NCBI GenBank assembly: GCA_047404135.1
Contig: JBDOIT010000001.1
Coordinates: 22,929-86,928, forward strand
Source of the DNA: JAHZKS01 sp047404135
Lineage (GTDB): Bacteria; Pseudomonadota; Alphaproteobacteria; Rickettsiales; JABSSG01
Length of the DNA stretch: 64,000 nt
Reading direction: 5' to 3'
Within the stretch, counting starts at the first letter, position 1; every line of letters begins with the position of its first letter. Below are positions 8,899 through 17,740 of this stretch, one piece after another. The position numbers and the translations under genes were made by a program. Under the pieces are notes generated by a model. The model was not told the origin of the DNA. It searched no databases and saw nothing but the letters and a program-made list of their open reading frames with translations.

Positions 8899-9618
8899 CT
8901 AGACTTCTTCTTCTGCCGCAGTTTCTCCATTTGTGTTTATTGCATCAATGCTCTCTTCTATGCTCTGAGCGGTTTCAGCGAGTGATTTAAAATGTTCTAT
9001 TTTTGTATCCATTTTTGCGAGAACAGTTCGTAAGCCTGACGGTAGCCCAGTAAGATCTTCTGCTGTTAAATGGTCATCACTCTCATCAATTTTATCTAGT
9101 ATACCTAGGATTTTTTTTGAATAAGTGATATTTTCAGCTTTTGCTATATCCAAAGCTTCTTTTAGGTGCTCTGTACTTTCAGCTGCTTTCTGTAAGTAGA
9201 TAATTTTTTTATCCATAGATAAAATGCTTTTCTTTAGATGATCTGGGAATCCTTCTAGATCAGACTCTGTTACACTTTCTGCGTTATCCTTGACTATGTC
9301 AGTGATATAATAAAATTTTTCTAGCAACTCTAACTTATCGTTTTTTGCGGTGTCTGCTATATTTTTAACGCTTTCTACTAGCTTTTTAGTTTTTGGAGGT
9401 AGTTCAGATATGATCTTATCTAAATCAGTTCCATATTTTTCTGCTAAGTCCTCATGTAGATCACAGATCTCTTCGATATGATCAGACGCTATGCCCGCGT
9501 ATTTCATAAGCACATCTGCTTGTTTAGGAAAAACTTGCGCAAGAATGCTAATTCCTGCTATTAGTGTTGTCCCAATAACGGTTTTATATGCATTTGAAGT
9601 GTCAATAATTTTTGCCAT
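8899..9618 (-). CDS. Hypothetical membrane-anchored helical repeat protein
   Basis: A 239-residue protein with one N-terminal membrane segment (near residues 10-28, VIGTTLIAGISILAQVF) followed by a charged, helical body. The body contains a repeated module of about 60 residues: DLEGFPDHLKKSILSMDKKI followed by an A-E-S-T-rich helix, then DLTGLPSGLRTVLAKMDTKI followed by a similar helix. A third, weaker copy precedes them. ATG 9618 is preferred over the upstream codon at 9657 because AGAGGAAAG stands just before it. It is followed by a strong terminator, so it is the last gene of its transcript. No family is recognised; the topology suggests a short anchored coiled-coil protein. Confidence 0.72.
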   Translation of the reverse strand: MAKIIDTSNAYKTVIGTTLIAGISILAQVFPKQADVLMKYAGIASDHIEEICDLHEDLAEKYGTDLDKIISELPPKTKKLVESVKNIADTAKNDKLELLEKFYYITDIVKDNAESVTESDLEGFPDHLKKSILSMDKKIIYLQKAAESTEHLKEALDIAKAENITYSKKILGILDKIDESDDHLTAEDLTGLPSGLRTVLAKMDTKIEHFKSLAETAQSIEESIDAINTNGETAAEEEV

Positions 9619-9795
9619 CTTTCCTCTTATGATTAAGTTAAGAGTACATGGTATCACCTAACGGATTAAGAATAAGTTAACACAGTAAATATTTTGAAAA
9701 ACGAGGATCCATACATAGCTACTCTACTATATATTATTTCTAGGTTTATAACTAAAGAGTCAGATGATTTTTATATATTTCCCTACGAAATTATA

Positions 9796-10155
9796 CTACA
9801 TATCTCCTCCGCTGTGGTTGTCACTACCATGCTCACCCATCGCTTCTGTAGTAGAAGAAAAATGTAGAGCATGATAGCTTTCTAGATCAGAAATTCTTGC
9901 TTCAAATTCTTTAAGCTTAGAGTTTTCTTCTCTGCAGACTTTGAGTTCTACTGCTTCATCTGCTAGCATCTCTCTCCATACATCCTTGTCCTTTTGGCAG
10001 CCTTTTTGCATTTCTCTTACATCATCTAAGATATTTTCTGTTGGAGTTGGGTCAGATCGCAATTGTACGTAAGAGCCTACTAGTGTTGCCAAGACACCAG
10101 CTCCAGCTGCCGCTATACCCATATTCTTGCTTGTTAAATGTTCCTGTAAGCTCAT
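9796..10155 (-). CDS. Hypothetical single-pass membrane protein
   Basis: A 119-residue protein with an N-terminal Gly/Ala-rich membrane segment (residues 12-28, MGIAAAGAGVLATLVGS), then a charged coiled-coil-like region with two Cys (CQKD and CREE) and a His/Gly-rich tail. AGAGAGG is placed 4-5 bp before the ATG. It lies upstream of the 239-residue anchored protein and has the same plan (short anchor plus helical body), so the two may be related in role. Function unknown. Confidence 0.62.
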   Translation of the reverse strand: MSLQEHLTSKNMGIAAAGAGVLATLVGSYVQLRSDPTPTENILDDVREMQKGCQKDKDVWREMLADEAVELKVCREENSKLKEFEARISDLESYHALHFSSTTEAMGEHGSDNHSGGDM

Positions 10156-10405
10156 AAAGGCCTCTCTGATTCAAGTTAAAAATACATAGTATCAACAAAG
10201 AAGTTAATAATTAATTAAATATAGAATATTATAAAAAATATTATCAAGAAGTATCTTTTAGGTACAAAAATGCTCCAGCTACATGCAGATAGCTCTATAA
10301 TACAGGGTTTGTTAAACCATGTATGTAGCAGTAAGAATATACTAAAGTGAATTAAGTTGACTTTGTACGCCCATCTATTACGCTCATATAGCATCATCAT
10401 TTTAA

Positions 10406-12118
10406 ATGTTTTTTATGAAATCAGAAACAGTTAGGCTATTTAAGAAATCTTGGAAATTTATCATTCCGTTCTGGAAATCAGAAGAGACGTATAAAGCAAT
10501 CGGGATGTTGGCTTTAATTGTCTTGCTTGTTCTATGTAATATAGCTCTTTCTGTTCGTTTGGCTTATTGGAGTAAGGATTTTTATAATGCTTTAGAGAAT
10601 AAAAGCTATGTGGATTTTATATATCAGATTAAGGTTTTCTTAGTATTGCTTTCTATTCTAATTCCTGTTGTGTTAACTCATATAGTTTTAACGGGGTTTT
10701 TGACATTCCGCTGGAGAGAATGGATGACAAATAAATTTCTTAAAAATTGGACTGAGAATGATACCTATTACCATGTGATGCTTCATGTGGATAAAGTTGA
10801 TAATCCAGATCAAAGAATAAGTCAGGATATAAGTGTATTATGTACTCAGACGATAGGGTTATTCCTATCTTTTTTAAGAGAGATAGTGACGTTATTTTCT
10901 TTTGCATTTGTTCTATGGACGGTTTCTAGCAGTATCCCTTTAAAAATATTTGGGCATAGTTTTAATATCCAGGGGTATTTAGTGTGGGTTGCTTTTATAT
11001 ATTCTGTTTTTGGTACGGGGATTATTATAAAAATTGGTAAGCCTTTGATTCAATTGGATTTTATGCAAGAGCATTATGAGGCAAATTTCCGTTATTCACT
11101 TATTAGATTGCAGGAAAAAAGAGAGGAGGTAGCTTTATTCCAGGGCACTCAGCCTGAGATCAAGAATCTACATGATGCTTTTGATTTTATTCGTAAAAAT
11201 TATTATGATCTTATTAAGCGTAATGCTTATATCACTTTGTCTTTAAGTTGTTTTGGGAACCTTTCTCAGCTAATTCCTATTATTGCTGCAGCTCCTATGT
11301 ATTTTGCTGGGATTGTAACTTTAGGTGTTGTGATGCAGGTATTAAGTTCATTTGAGAAGGTAAGAGATTCCTTCTCTGTAATTGCAAATAATTTTACTAC
11401 AATTGCTTCTTGGCGTGCAGCAACGAAGCGCTTGTTGCAATTAGTTCAACATATGGAGTTGGCGGATCAAGATGTAGCAGATAGCCACATTAAATTCTCT
11501 AATAATAACAATAATATAAAATTCACGAATCTGAGCTTAAAGAAGCCAAATAGCAGACCTATGTTGAAGGGGATAAATTTTTCTGTGGGAGAGCACGAAA
11601 GAATACTGCTTATGGGAAATAGTGGAGTGGGGAAAAGTACAATCGTACGTGCGATGAAAGGCTTGTGGACATACGGTAGTGGAAAGATAGAGCAGCCTGG
11701 TAATGTTTTCTATGTGCCTCAGCGTCCTTATATGCCGGTTGCCACATTGCATGATTCTTTGATTTATCCAATTTTACCGAGCAAATATAAAAGTGAAGAT
11801 AGTCAACTTATAGAGTTGTTGGATTTGTTCAAGTTAAGCCACCTGACTGAACATCTAGGTGAAAGAAAAGACTGGAGCACTACGCTTTCTTTGGGTGAGC
11901 AGCAACGTATATCTTTTATTAGGATATTGCTGAACAAGCCGAAATGGGTTGTGATGGATGAGCCGACATCATCTTTAAATAAGGATCTAGAAGAGATGTT
12001 ATTTAATACTCTCCTGTCCAGAATTAAGGATATAACTATGCTAACTGTTGGGCATTCGGAAACATTGAAGAAGCATCACAAGAAGGTAATAGACGTAGAG
12101 AAATGGTCAGTCCTTTAG
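10406..12118 (+). CDS. ABC transporter, fused permease and ATPase (YddA/BacA-like)
   Basis: A 570-residue half-transporter with an N-terminal ABC_membrane_2 domain (about 1-340, roughly six membrane segments) and a C-terminal nucleotide-binding domain. The permease part shows LAYWSKDFYNALENK and FRWREWMT, characteristic of the SbmA/BacA/YddA group. The ATPase part has Walker A GNSGVGKST near residue 406, signature LSLGEQQR and Walker B WVVMDEPTSSL. It probably works as a homodimer. Substrates of the group include peptides and, for BacA relatives, very-long-chain fatty acid precursors or cobalamin, so the cargo is left open. The ATG at 10415 is an alternative start. It stands alone, convergent with the next gene, overlapping it by 4 bp. 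Confidence 0.9.
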   Translation: MFFMKSETVRLFKKSWKFIIPFWKSEETYKAIGMLALIVLLVLCNIALSVRLAYWSKDFYNALENKSYVDFIYQIKVFLVLLSILIPVVLTHIVLTGFLTFRWREWMTNKFLKNWTENDTYYHVMLHVDKVDNPDQRISQDISVLCTQTIGLFLSFLREIVTLFSFAFVLWTVSSSIPLKIFGHSFNIQGYLVWVAFIYSVFGTGIIIKIGKPLIQLDFMQEHYEANFRYSLIRLQEKREEVALFQGTQPEIKNLHDAFDFIRKNYYDLIKRNAYITLSLSCFGNLSQLIPIIAAAPMYFAGIVTLGVVMQVLSSFEKVRDSFSVIANNFTTIASWRAATKRLLQLVQHMELADQDVADSHIKFSNNNNNIKFTNLSLKKPNSRPMLKGINFSVGEHERILLMGNSGVGKSTIVRAMKGLWTYGSGKIEQPGNVFYVPQRPYMPVATLHDSLIYPILPSKYKSEDSQLIELLDLFKLSHLTEHLGERKDWSTTLSLGEQQRISFIRILLNKPKWVVMDEPTSSLNKDLEEMLFNTLLSRIKDITMLTVGHSETLKKHHKKVIDVEKWSVL

Positions 12119-12342
12119 TTGCTGAGCTCAACAACCGTTTTTCCGTTTACAGATAACCCCACGCCATCTGCAAGTAAGTATCTTCCGTCCGGAAGCAACG
12201 TTGTTTTGCCTTTGCAGCTATAATAAGCCTTATCTTTTATGATATTAATTTTAGTTCCGTCAGGTAAGTAAACTACCTGATCTTGGAATGCATATGCAGA
12301 AAAATTGAGTAATAGTGAGGCAATAATAAAAAATTTCTTCAT
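12115..12342 (-). CDS. Small exported hypothetical protein
   Basis: From the ATG at 12342 this is a 75-residue protein with a Sec signal peptide (MKKFFIIASLLLNFSAYAF, likely cut after AYA). The mature part of about 56 residues has two LPDG turns (YLPDGTKI and LLPDGRYLL) and one Cys. A longer reading from 12402 adds 20 residues ahead of the signal peptide and is unlikely. No family is recognised. It ends 4 bp into the convergent ABC transporter gene. Probably periplasmic or surface exposed. Confidence 0.65.
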   Translation of the reverse strand: MKKFFIIASLLLNFSAYAFQDQVVYLPDGTKINIIKDKAYYSCKGKTTLLPDGRYLLADGVGLSVNGKTVVELSN

Positions 12343-12510
12343 GACTTCTATCGTGATGTTACGGGAAGTCAGTAGAGCATAATATTCCATTTTTTTCAAC
12401 AAATTCTATCGAAGGTATGATATGTTGCATGTTTTTACAAAAGAAAATTTAAATTAATATAACATTGAAGTTTTGCTGATATCTGGATACGACAACTCCT
12501 AGAAAAGATG

Positions 12511-12523
12511 TATAATCTATAAT
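12511..12523 (+). promoter_or_regulatory. Candidate -10 elements upstream of the lysine-rich gene
   Basis: Two overlapping perfect TATAAT hexamers at 12511-12516 and 12518-12523, without a convincing -35 box. If used, the transcript would carry a leader of about 200 nt before the lysine-rich gene and would include the small frame at 12529-12720. Confidence 0.3.
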
Positions 12524-12528
12524 TCTAG

Positions 12529-12720
12529 ATGATTAAATCGATACATATGATTGATGATAGAGTGGGAATAAGATTGATGCGCAACCCATTCACAGAGAAG
12601 CCATTTATAAAGTTCTATGACACAAAGCGTGTTGGTGGAGACATAATAAATAGTAAAGCAGTGAAAATATTGAAACTGCAACCCCTAAAAACTTCTACAA
12701 ACACTTTTTCTTGTTTATAA
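12529..12720 (+). CDS. Doubtful small ORF, 63 residues
   Basis: An open frame from ATG 12529 giving a basic 63-residue peptide with no recognised motif and no clear ribosome site. It lies within the probable leader of the downstream lysine-rich gene. It may be a leader peptide, a gene remnant or chance. Confidence 0.2.
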   Translation: MIKSIHMIDDRVGIRLMRNPFTEKPFIKFYDTKRVGGDIINSKAVKILKLQPLKTSTNTFSCL

Positions 12721-12742
12721 TTTATAAAAAACAAGGATGTTT

Positions 12743-13042
12743 ATGGTAGAAAGAAAGAAAGCGGCAGTGAAGAAGCCTGTAGTTAAGAAAGCGGCAGTGA
12801 AGAAGCCTGTAGTTAAGAAAGCGGCAGTGAAGAAGCCTGTAGTTAAGAAAGCGGCACCTAAAAGAGCTAAATTTCCAAAAGCTATTCAAAAGGGAGTTGC
12901 GCATTCACCAAGGAAGCCTGATATTCCATCTAATATTTTGAACAAGGAGAATCACGAAAACATGGCTCATATTCAAGAAAATGAGAATAAACACGGATTC
13001 TTTAAAAAGGTAATGCATTTCTTTATGGGGAAAGGCAAGTAG
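12743..13042 (+). CDS. Lysine/alanine-rich histone-like protein
   Basis: A 99-residue very basic protein. Residues 3-36 are a decapeptide repeat KKAAVKKPVV, resembling histone H1 tails and bacterial Hc1/AlgP-like DNA-binding tails. The rest has HSPRKPD and a Lys-rich C-terminus with an FFKKVMHFF amphipathic segment. ATG 12743 is chosen because AAGG is 6 bp upstream; the ATG at 12737 touches that site. A terminator hairpin follows at 13054. Inferred role: nucleoid or nucleic-acid binding by charge. The short hydrophobic amphipathic end is unlike H1, so other roles remain possible. Confidence 0.72.
   Translation: MVERKKAAVKKPVVKKAAVKKPVVKKAAVKKPVVKKAAPKRAKFPKAIQKGVAHSPRKPDIPSNILNKENHENMAHIQENENKHGFFKKVMHFFMGKGK
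12755..12856 (+). repeat. In-frame 30-bp tandem repeat in the lysine-rich gene
   Basis: Three identical 30-bp copies at 12755-12784, 12785-12814 and 12815-12844, plus a 12-bp partial copy. Each encodes ten residues (KKAAVKKPVV). Perfect identity at wobble positions points to recent slippage or recombination. Confidence 0.96.
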
Positions 13043-13053
13043 TTCAGCAATAT

Positions 13054-13090
13054 AAAAGGCCTCCTTTCTGAATGAGAAGAGACCTTTTTA
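13054..13090 (+). terminator. Terminator after the lysine-rich gene
   Basis: AAAAGGCCTC near 13054 pairs with GAGACCTTTT (13079-13088) with one mismatch across a 15-nt loop, and a T-run follows. It lies between two convergent genes and could serve both. Confidence 0.65.
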
Positions 13091-13109
13091 TATGCAAGAA
13101 TATTGGTGC

Positions 13110-13796
13110 TTAGTGTATTGTTGCAGTAGATTTGCATTCTACTCCATGTTTCTCAGATATCCCTGAAAGGAAAGACCATAATGCTTGAGCGGTTTCTTTT
13201 GCTGCTTCTAGCGCTTTCTTCTGATCTTTTTTGCTTAATCTATCTAGTAACTTCTCGCACTCTTCTCTGTGCCAGACATCTGCTTCTTCGTGAACATAAA
13301 AGAATTTTAGAGCTTTTGCACTGCTAATTCCGTAAAAACTCTTTAAGCCATCAATTTTTGTTCTAGCGATTTCAGGCACTTGGTGTTCATAAGAATATAT
13401 AGAAGCTAGTGCCTCCGGATAAGATGCCCTACAATTTTTGAAGAATGTATCTATTAGGCTGGATGTGTATGAATCAACAGATGACCTGTCTAACTCTTCA
13501 TTTGTATTTCCCGCTTCTATTGCAAAGTTTTTCCATAGAGTAGGATGGTCAGTTCCGTTGTTTTCTTCGTCATTTAAGTTTTCCAAAAGAATTTTACGGT
13601 CTTCTATATTTTCACAAATAGAGTGAGCTGTACTAATATATCTCGGAAAAGCCTTTACATGGTGATAATATTGACAAGCGTAATCTTTGATCATTTCGTT
13701 TGTCAATCCTCCTTCATTCCATGTTTTATAGAATGGATGCTTTAGTAGGTTTAAAGGTTCTAGTTCTTTTTGGAGAAAAGTAGAAAAGCTTTGCAT
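13110..13796 (-). CDS. CADD-family (PqqC/TenA-like) protein, putative pABA synthase
   Basis: A 228-residue haem-oxygenase-fold protein like Chlamydia CADD (CT610), which makes p-aminobenzoate for folate from its own tyrosine and has been reported to bind death domains. ATG 13796 is chosen because AAGGGG precedes it by 7 bp; the longer frame to 13895 adds an unlikely hydrophobic leader. Metal ligands known for CADD are all visible with the same spacing: Glu77, His84, Glu137, His169, Asp173 and His176. Tyr23 and Lys147 match the CADD residues Tyr27 and Lys152 implicated in the self-sacrificing chemistry (positions recalled from the literature). No other folate gene adjoins it. Confidence 0.85.
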   Translation of the reverse strand: MQSFSTFLQKELEPLNLLKHPFYKTWNEGGLTNEMIKDYACQYYHHVKAFPRYISTAHSICENIEDRKILLENLNDEENNGTDHPTLWKNFAIEAGNTNEELDRSSVDSYTSSLIDTFFKNCRASYPEALASIYSYEHQVPEIARTKIDGLKSFYGISSAKALKFFYVHEEADVWHREECEKLLDRLSKKDQKKALEAAKETAQALWSFLSGISEKHGVECKSTATIH

Positions 13797-13961
13797 AGTC
13801 ATACCCCTTTGGTTTGTTAAAAAATCTTTAAAAGATGATATTACTATGTAGAAAAAACACAAGATTTTTTTAGAATATGTTTTTATTAGTAGCATTAAGA
13901 TTTTGTTAACAAGAGGGTTCTAGTATTTTGTCTATCACATATCTCATAAGAAGGAAAAATT

Positions 13962-16900
13962 ATGTACAAAGGTCGCAAAAAATCTTCTGGAGGAGATTCC
14001 TCTGGCGTAGAAAGCCATGGTAATGATTCAGGCGCTGATGGATCACTTTCTGGTGATGGTATATCTGTGAGCAGTACAGAGGGATCATCTGATGGCTCAG
14101 GGGGCGAGGATACTGATTCTACTAGTAGCTCAGAAGGTATATTGGGAGGTAGCGGTTCGTCTGATTCTGAGGATTCCGAAGATGAAATAGAGGAGGCATC
14201 TAGCCCTCTTCGTCATTCTTTAGGAAGCATTCAATTTGTCGTTTCAAATCCTAATCGTGAGATATTTGGCTCTCGATCCTGCATATTGAGCTTCATAAAC
14301 ATGGTGGCAGTTTCTTATATGCTGAATGGAAATATGAGTGGTTTGGCGAGTTTTCTAACTTTTATTTCTAGTCTTGTTGGAATACATGTATTCAGAGCTC
14401 AAATTATGCCAAGGGTTCGTGAGTATGTAATGAATCACCCAGATCTTCAAGTGTATATAGGACCAGTTGTTGGAGTGCATAGGAGGAATAGGGATTCGTT
14501 GGTTGGCCAGCTACGTGGCCCAACAGAGGTAAATATTGCTGCTATTACAATGAATTTACTGGTATCGGGTCTCTCTGGCTTTTTGACCGCTAGAAGTTTG
14601 GAGTTGGGATCTTTAAGCGGAGTAGGTGGTTCTGCGGTATATTATCATCTATTCAATAGGCTGATTGCTATGGTTGCGAGTTATATAGATAATGGATCTG
14701 ATGAATTAAGGAATAGGATTATTAATGCTCTTGCAATGTTTGGTTCAGAAATTAGAGATAGGGTCGGTATTCAAGCTGTATTAAGGTGGGTAAGAGATTC
14801 GATGCCTCGTTCTCAAGATCCTTTGCCATCAAGGACTGGGGAGGCTGTCAGGAGACAAGGCCTACAAGAAAGGGGCGCAGATATAGTTAGTGCTGTGGCA
14901 GGAGCTGTTGTGTTTTTTTCGAATATCTCTGGGTCTGGTGTTCATTGGGCTGCAATACTTGGCTCTTTTGCATGGGGAGGAACCAGGTTGCCATTATTTG
15001 CTTATATGGGATTAATGAGAATGGCTCAGCAAGCTGAGATTCGCGCAAGATTCCTACGGGATGGTAATAATGATAGACTGGAATTAGCAAGGGCATTAGT
15101 TCTAGGTGGGTCTGCTACCTTCTTTCTGCCTGAAGAATTTTTGGCAACAATAGGAATACTCGGTGGTCGTCTATTAGGTATCATGAAATGGATACCATTA
15201 ATACTCATATCAAAAGCCTTACCTTCCACTGGACAGAAAATGTTGTTATCTGTTATAGGCACTAATGTTGCTGCTTCGACAATCAATTTAGCATATGCAG
15301 TTGAGGCTATTTTAGATCCAAATGTCCCACCAGAAGATGTACTAAATCGTGTGCATGATAATAGCCCAGTTGGCAAATTAAAAAGAACGACTTTTTTTTC
15401 ATTCTGGGTTTTTGTACTTTACGTAATAATTGCGGCTACCACCGCTATTTTGTTTAAAAAATATGACGTTGTATCATCTACGGACTCGTTGAAGGCCCTA
15501 TATACTGGTATTGTTATTTTTGGTGTTGTTTTTATGGTGATAATGACTTTAATCGCATATTCAAAGATAGATATTTGGGGTCAAAAAGCAGAAAATAATT
15601 GTTGTATAAGGCCATTACTAAAAAGTGCCTGTTTTCGTGGGTGGTGGGGGTATACTGGCGGAAGTGAAGGTCAAACTCCTGAGGAAAGGGAGGCAACAGC
15701 AGAAGCGCAAAGAAGGGAAGATGCCATACTAGAAGAGGAGGCAAATATTGGAATGAGGGGCACCATAAGAAATAGAATAAGAAGACATCTTAGAGAAGCA
15801 TCAGTTCCACCTGAATATCAGAATAGAACCATACCTTTGCAAGATGGAACAAATATGATTCTGACTCTTATAGGGGATGCAAATCACTTAAGTCCTAATA
15901 CTGATTTTCTGAGATATAATGTGGAATCCCCAGTACAAGATCCAACTACTTTGCATATAAGGGAAGTTAGGATCAGCACAAGGGCAAATAATAATTATAC
16001 TTTGGAAATGAGTGATGGTAGAGCCATAATTCGGGAGGGGGAAGACATCAGGATTATGGATAGAGATGGGAATGAGGAATATAATTCTGCAACAGAGCCA
16101 GCAGAAGGGCCACAACTAAATCTTCAAGATCTTGTAGGGAATTTAATGGGAGCTCCAGATTTATCTGTTCCAGAAGATACTCGTCCTGGTACGCCGGAGG
16201 TAGATGGAGTGTTTGTTCCTACTCCTACTAGGAGAGAAAGTCCTCATGATGGGCCCCGAGATAATGGCAGTGTAGAAGATATCGATCTGGAGGAGATGTC
16301 CTGGGATGGAGAGGAAATTTTTAGAGAGACTCGAGTGTTGGAAGAGGAAAATGGCGATACCTTAGATGATATTACCCAGGCAACCACTGGATTGCTGGAA
16401 GAGGAGAATGACGCTACTGCATCTGAGCTAGGTGACGCAGAAGGTGAGGATAATCAATGGGTTGATATTGATGTTGATGCGGAATTCGCTTCTATGAATG
16501 ATTATGCACCGCCCCCGGAGCAAGAGGGGCATGAGAATTCTGCTGAAGATAGTAATGGCGGTTGCTGTAGTGGTTTGTTTGGTATGCGTAAGAGACTTTC
16601 TAATATCAGAGCATCGGAAGCTGCGACATATGAGGACCAACCGCCTTCTAGACAAATTACGATAAGTATATACGAAGATGAGGATGAGGATAATATGTTA
16701 TTCGGTCTATCTACACCTTTGCTTGGAGAAAAAGGTGCAGATGATTCTTCGTTTCTTGGTGGCTCTCCAGGTGATAAAACAGATCAAGATAAGACTGGTG
16801 GGTCTGCAGAAAACCCAGCCCATAAAGACATCAAAAGTATGACCCCTTTTGCGTTGTATGAGCATTTTCAAGAAAATTCTCCTGAAACATTAGAAATTTT

Positions 16901-17312
16901 TCAACCTGCTTATGATTTTAACTTGAAGCTCGAGGGTGATGAGATGGAGTTACTTAAAAGAGATGATGATACTGAGGTGGGTGAAGTAAGGGCGCAGATG
17001 CGAGACACCATAGATGCAGAAATTACAGTAAAGGATGTGCATGATTATGAAGGTGATGGGCCAATAAAACCGGAAAGGAAGAAGAGAGAAAAGGTGATAG
17101 ATGGTTTTGATAAAGACTTTTTTAAAACTGGGCCAATCAACCCGAAGAGATATGATTATTTTAACCATCTAGAGAGCCCCACTAAAGGGAGTCATATTGG
17201 AGATCCAGACGAGTGTAAATACGAGATGTTTGGCTATTGTGCAGAGAATGTTGGCGAGCAGCTTATGGGAGCATTTTTACTCGCTCCTATGATGTTTGCT
17301 AGTTCTAAGTAA
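13962..17312 (+). CDS. Large unrecognised membrane protein with acidic cytosolic/exposed domain
   Basis: A 1116-residue protein in three parts. Residues 1-75 are Ser/Gly/Asp-rich and probably disordered. Residues 90-540 hold about eight to ten hydrophobic segments. Residues 560-1116 are soluble and strongly acidic, with Cys clusters NNCCIRP, GGCCSG and a short hydrophobic C-terminal end. AAGAAGGA lies 8 bp before the ATG. No transporter, enzyme or autotransporter motif is recognised. Its GC content looks higher than that of its neighbours by eye, and its Ser/Gly-rich start is unlike them. It sits alone between CADD and a smaller membrane protein. Candidate lineage-specific surface or secreted protein; function unknown. 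Confidence 0.8.
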   Translation: MYKGRKKSSGGDSSGVESHGNDSGADGSLSGDGISVSSTEGSSDGSGGEDTDSTSSSEGILGGSGSSDSEDSEDEIEEASSPLRHSLGSIQFVVSNPNREIFGSRSCILSFINMVAVSYMLNGNMSGLASFLTFISSLVGIHVFRAQIMPRVREYVMNHPDLQVYIGPVVGVHRRNRDSLVGQLRGPTEVNIAAITMNLLVSGLSGFLTARSLELGSLSGVGGSAVYYHLFNRLIAMVASYIDNGSDELRNRIINALAMFGSEIRDRVGIQAVLRWVRDSMPRSQDPLPSRTGEAVRRQGLQERGADIVSAVAGAVVFFSNISGSGVHWAAILGSFAWGGTRLPLFAYMGLMRMAQQAEIRARFLRDGNNDRLELARALVLGGSATFFLPEEFLATIGILGGRLLGIMKWIPLILISKALPSTGQKMLLSVIGTNVAASTINLAYAVEAILDPNVPPEDVLNRVHDNSPVGKLKRTTFFSFWVFVLYVIIAATTAILFKKYDVVSSTDSLKALYTGIVIFGVVFMVIMTLIAYSKIDIWGQKAENNCCIRPLLKSACFRGWWGYTGGSEGQTPEEREATAEAQRREDAILEEEANIGMRGTIRNRIRRHLREASVPPEYQNRTIPLQDGTNMILTLIGDANHLSPNTDFLRYNVESPVQDPTTLHIREVRISTRANNNYTLEMSDGRAIIREGEDIRIMDRDGNEEYNSATEPAEGPQLNLQDLVGNLMGAPDLSVPEDTRPGTPEVDGVFVPTPTRRESPHDGPRDNGSVEDIDLEEMSWDGEEIFRETRVLEEENGDTLDDITQATTGLLEEENDATASELGDAEGEDNQWVDIDVDAEFASMNDYAPPPEQEGHENSAEDSNGGCCSGLFGMRKRLSNIRASEAATYEDQPPSRQITISIYEDEDEDNMLFGLSTPLLGEKGADDSSFLGGSPGDKTDQDKTGGSAENPAHKDIKSMTPFALYEHFQENSPETLEIFQPAYDFNLKLEGDEMELLKRDDDTEVGEVRAQMRDTIDAEITVKDVHDYEGDGPIKPERKKREKVIDGFDKDFFKTGPINPKRYDYFNHLESPTKGSHIGDPDECKYEMFGYCAENVGEQLMGAFLLAPMMFASSK

Positions 17313-17740
17313 ATAGAAAATATGAAACAAAAATATTAATGGAGTGTTATAGTGCGCTATTTCCATTTTGTAATCCATATTACACTAAAAGATTTATGGA
17401 ATGTTTAATTATGGTGTTGCGGTATTTAAGATTGGTAGAGATATCTTAATGCCGGTTAGAGAGTGTAATGGCAAAATAGTGACATTTGTATTCTCTGTTC
17501 CTGATGAAATTAAGGAAAGAACTCAATTCATTATTTGATCTGGATGTAAAAAAATCATTATATGTTCTGATATATATAATGATTCTATGAATTTTTGAGG
17601 GGAGCCTCGCATTCCAGGGGTGAACGAAATTCATAAAGCATCCGGAACATTTCAATGAAATTTACTATCAAGTAAATTAATCTATTGAAAGAGGCAAAGA
17701 ATTTTACTAGGATCCATTAAAATATAAATACTCAGGAAGG
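17313..17740. other. Intergenic stretch with a small ORF remnant
   Basis: 428 bp without a convincing gene. A 45-codon frame runs from ATG 17401 to a TGA at 17536-17538, and the frame continues open for 19 codons after it, which would fit a decayed gene with an in-frame stop. No ribosome site is seen. No terminator was recognised after the 1116-residue gene. Confidence 0.4.

Noticed and set aside
13797..13895. 33-residue N-terminal extension of the CADD-like protein as a membrane leader
   Set aside because: The ribosome site AAGGGG stands just before the inner ATG at 13796, and family members start there.
15026..15376. 116-codon minus-strand frame inside the 1116-residue gene
   Set aside because: Antisense shadow; no ribosome site and no family support, while the plus frame is continuous.
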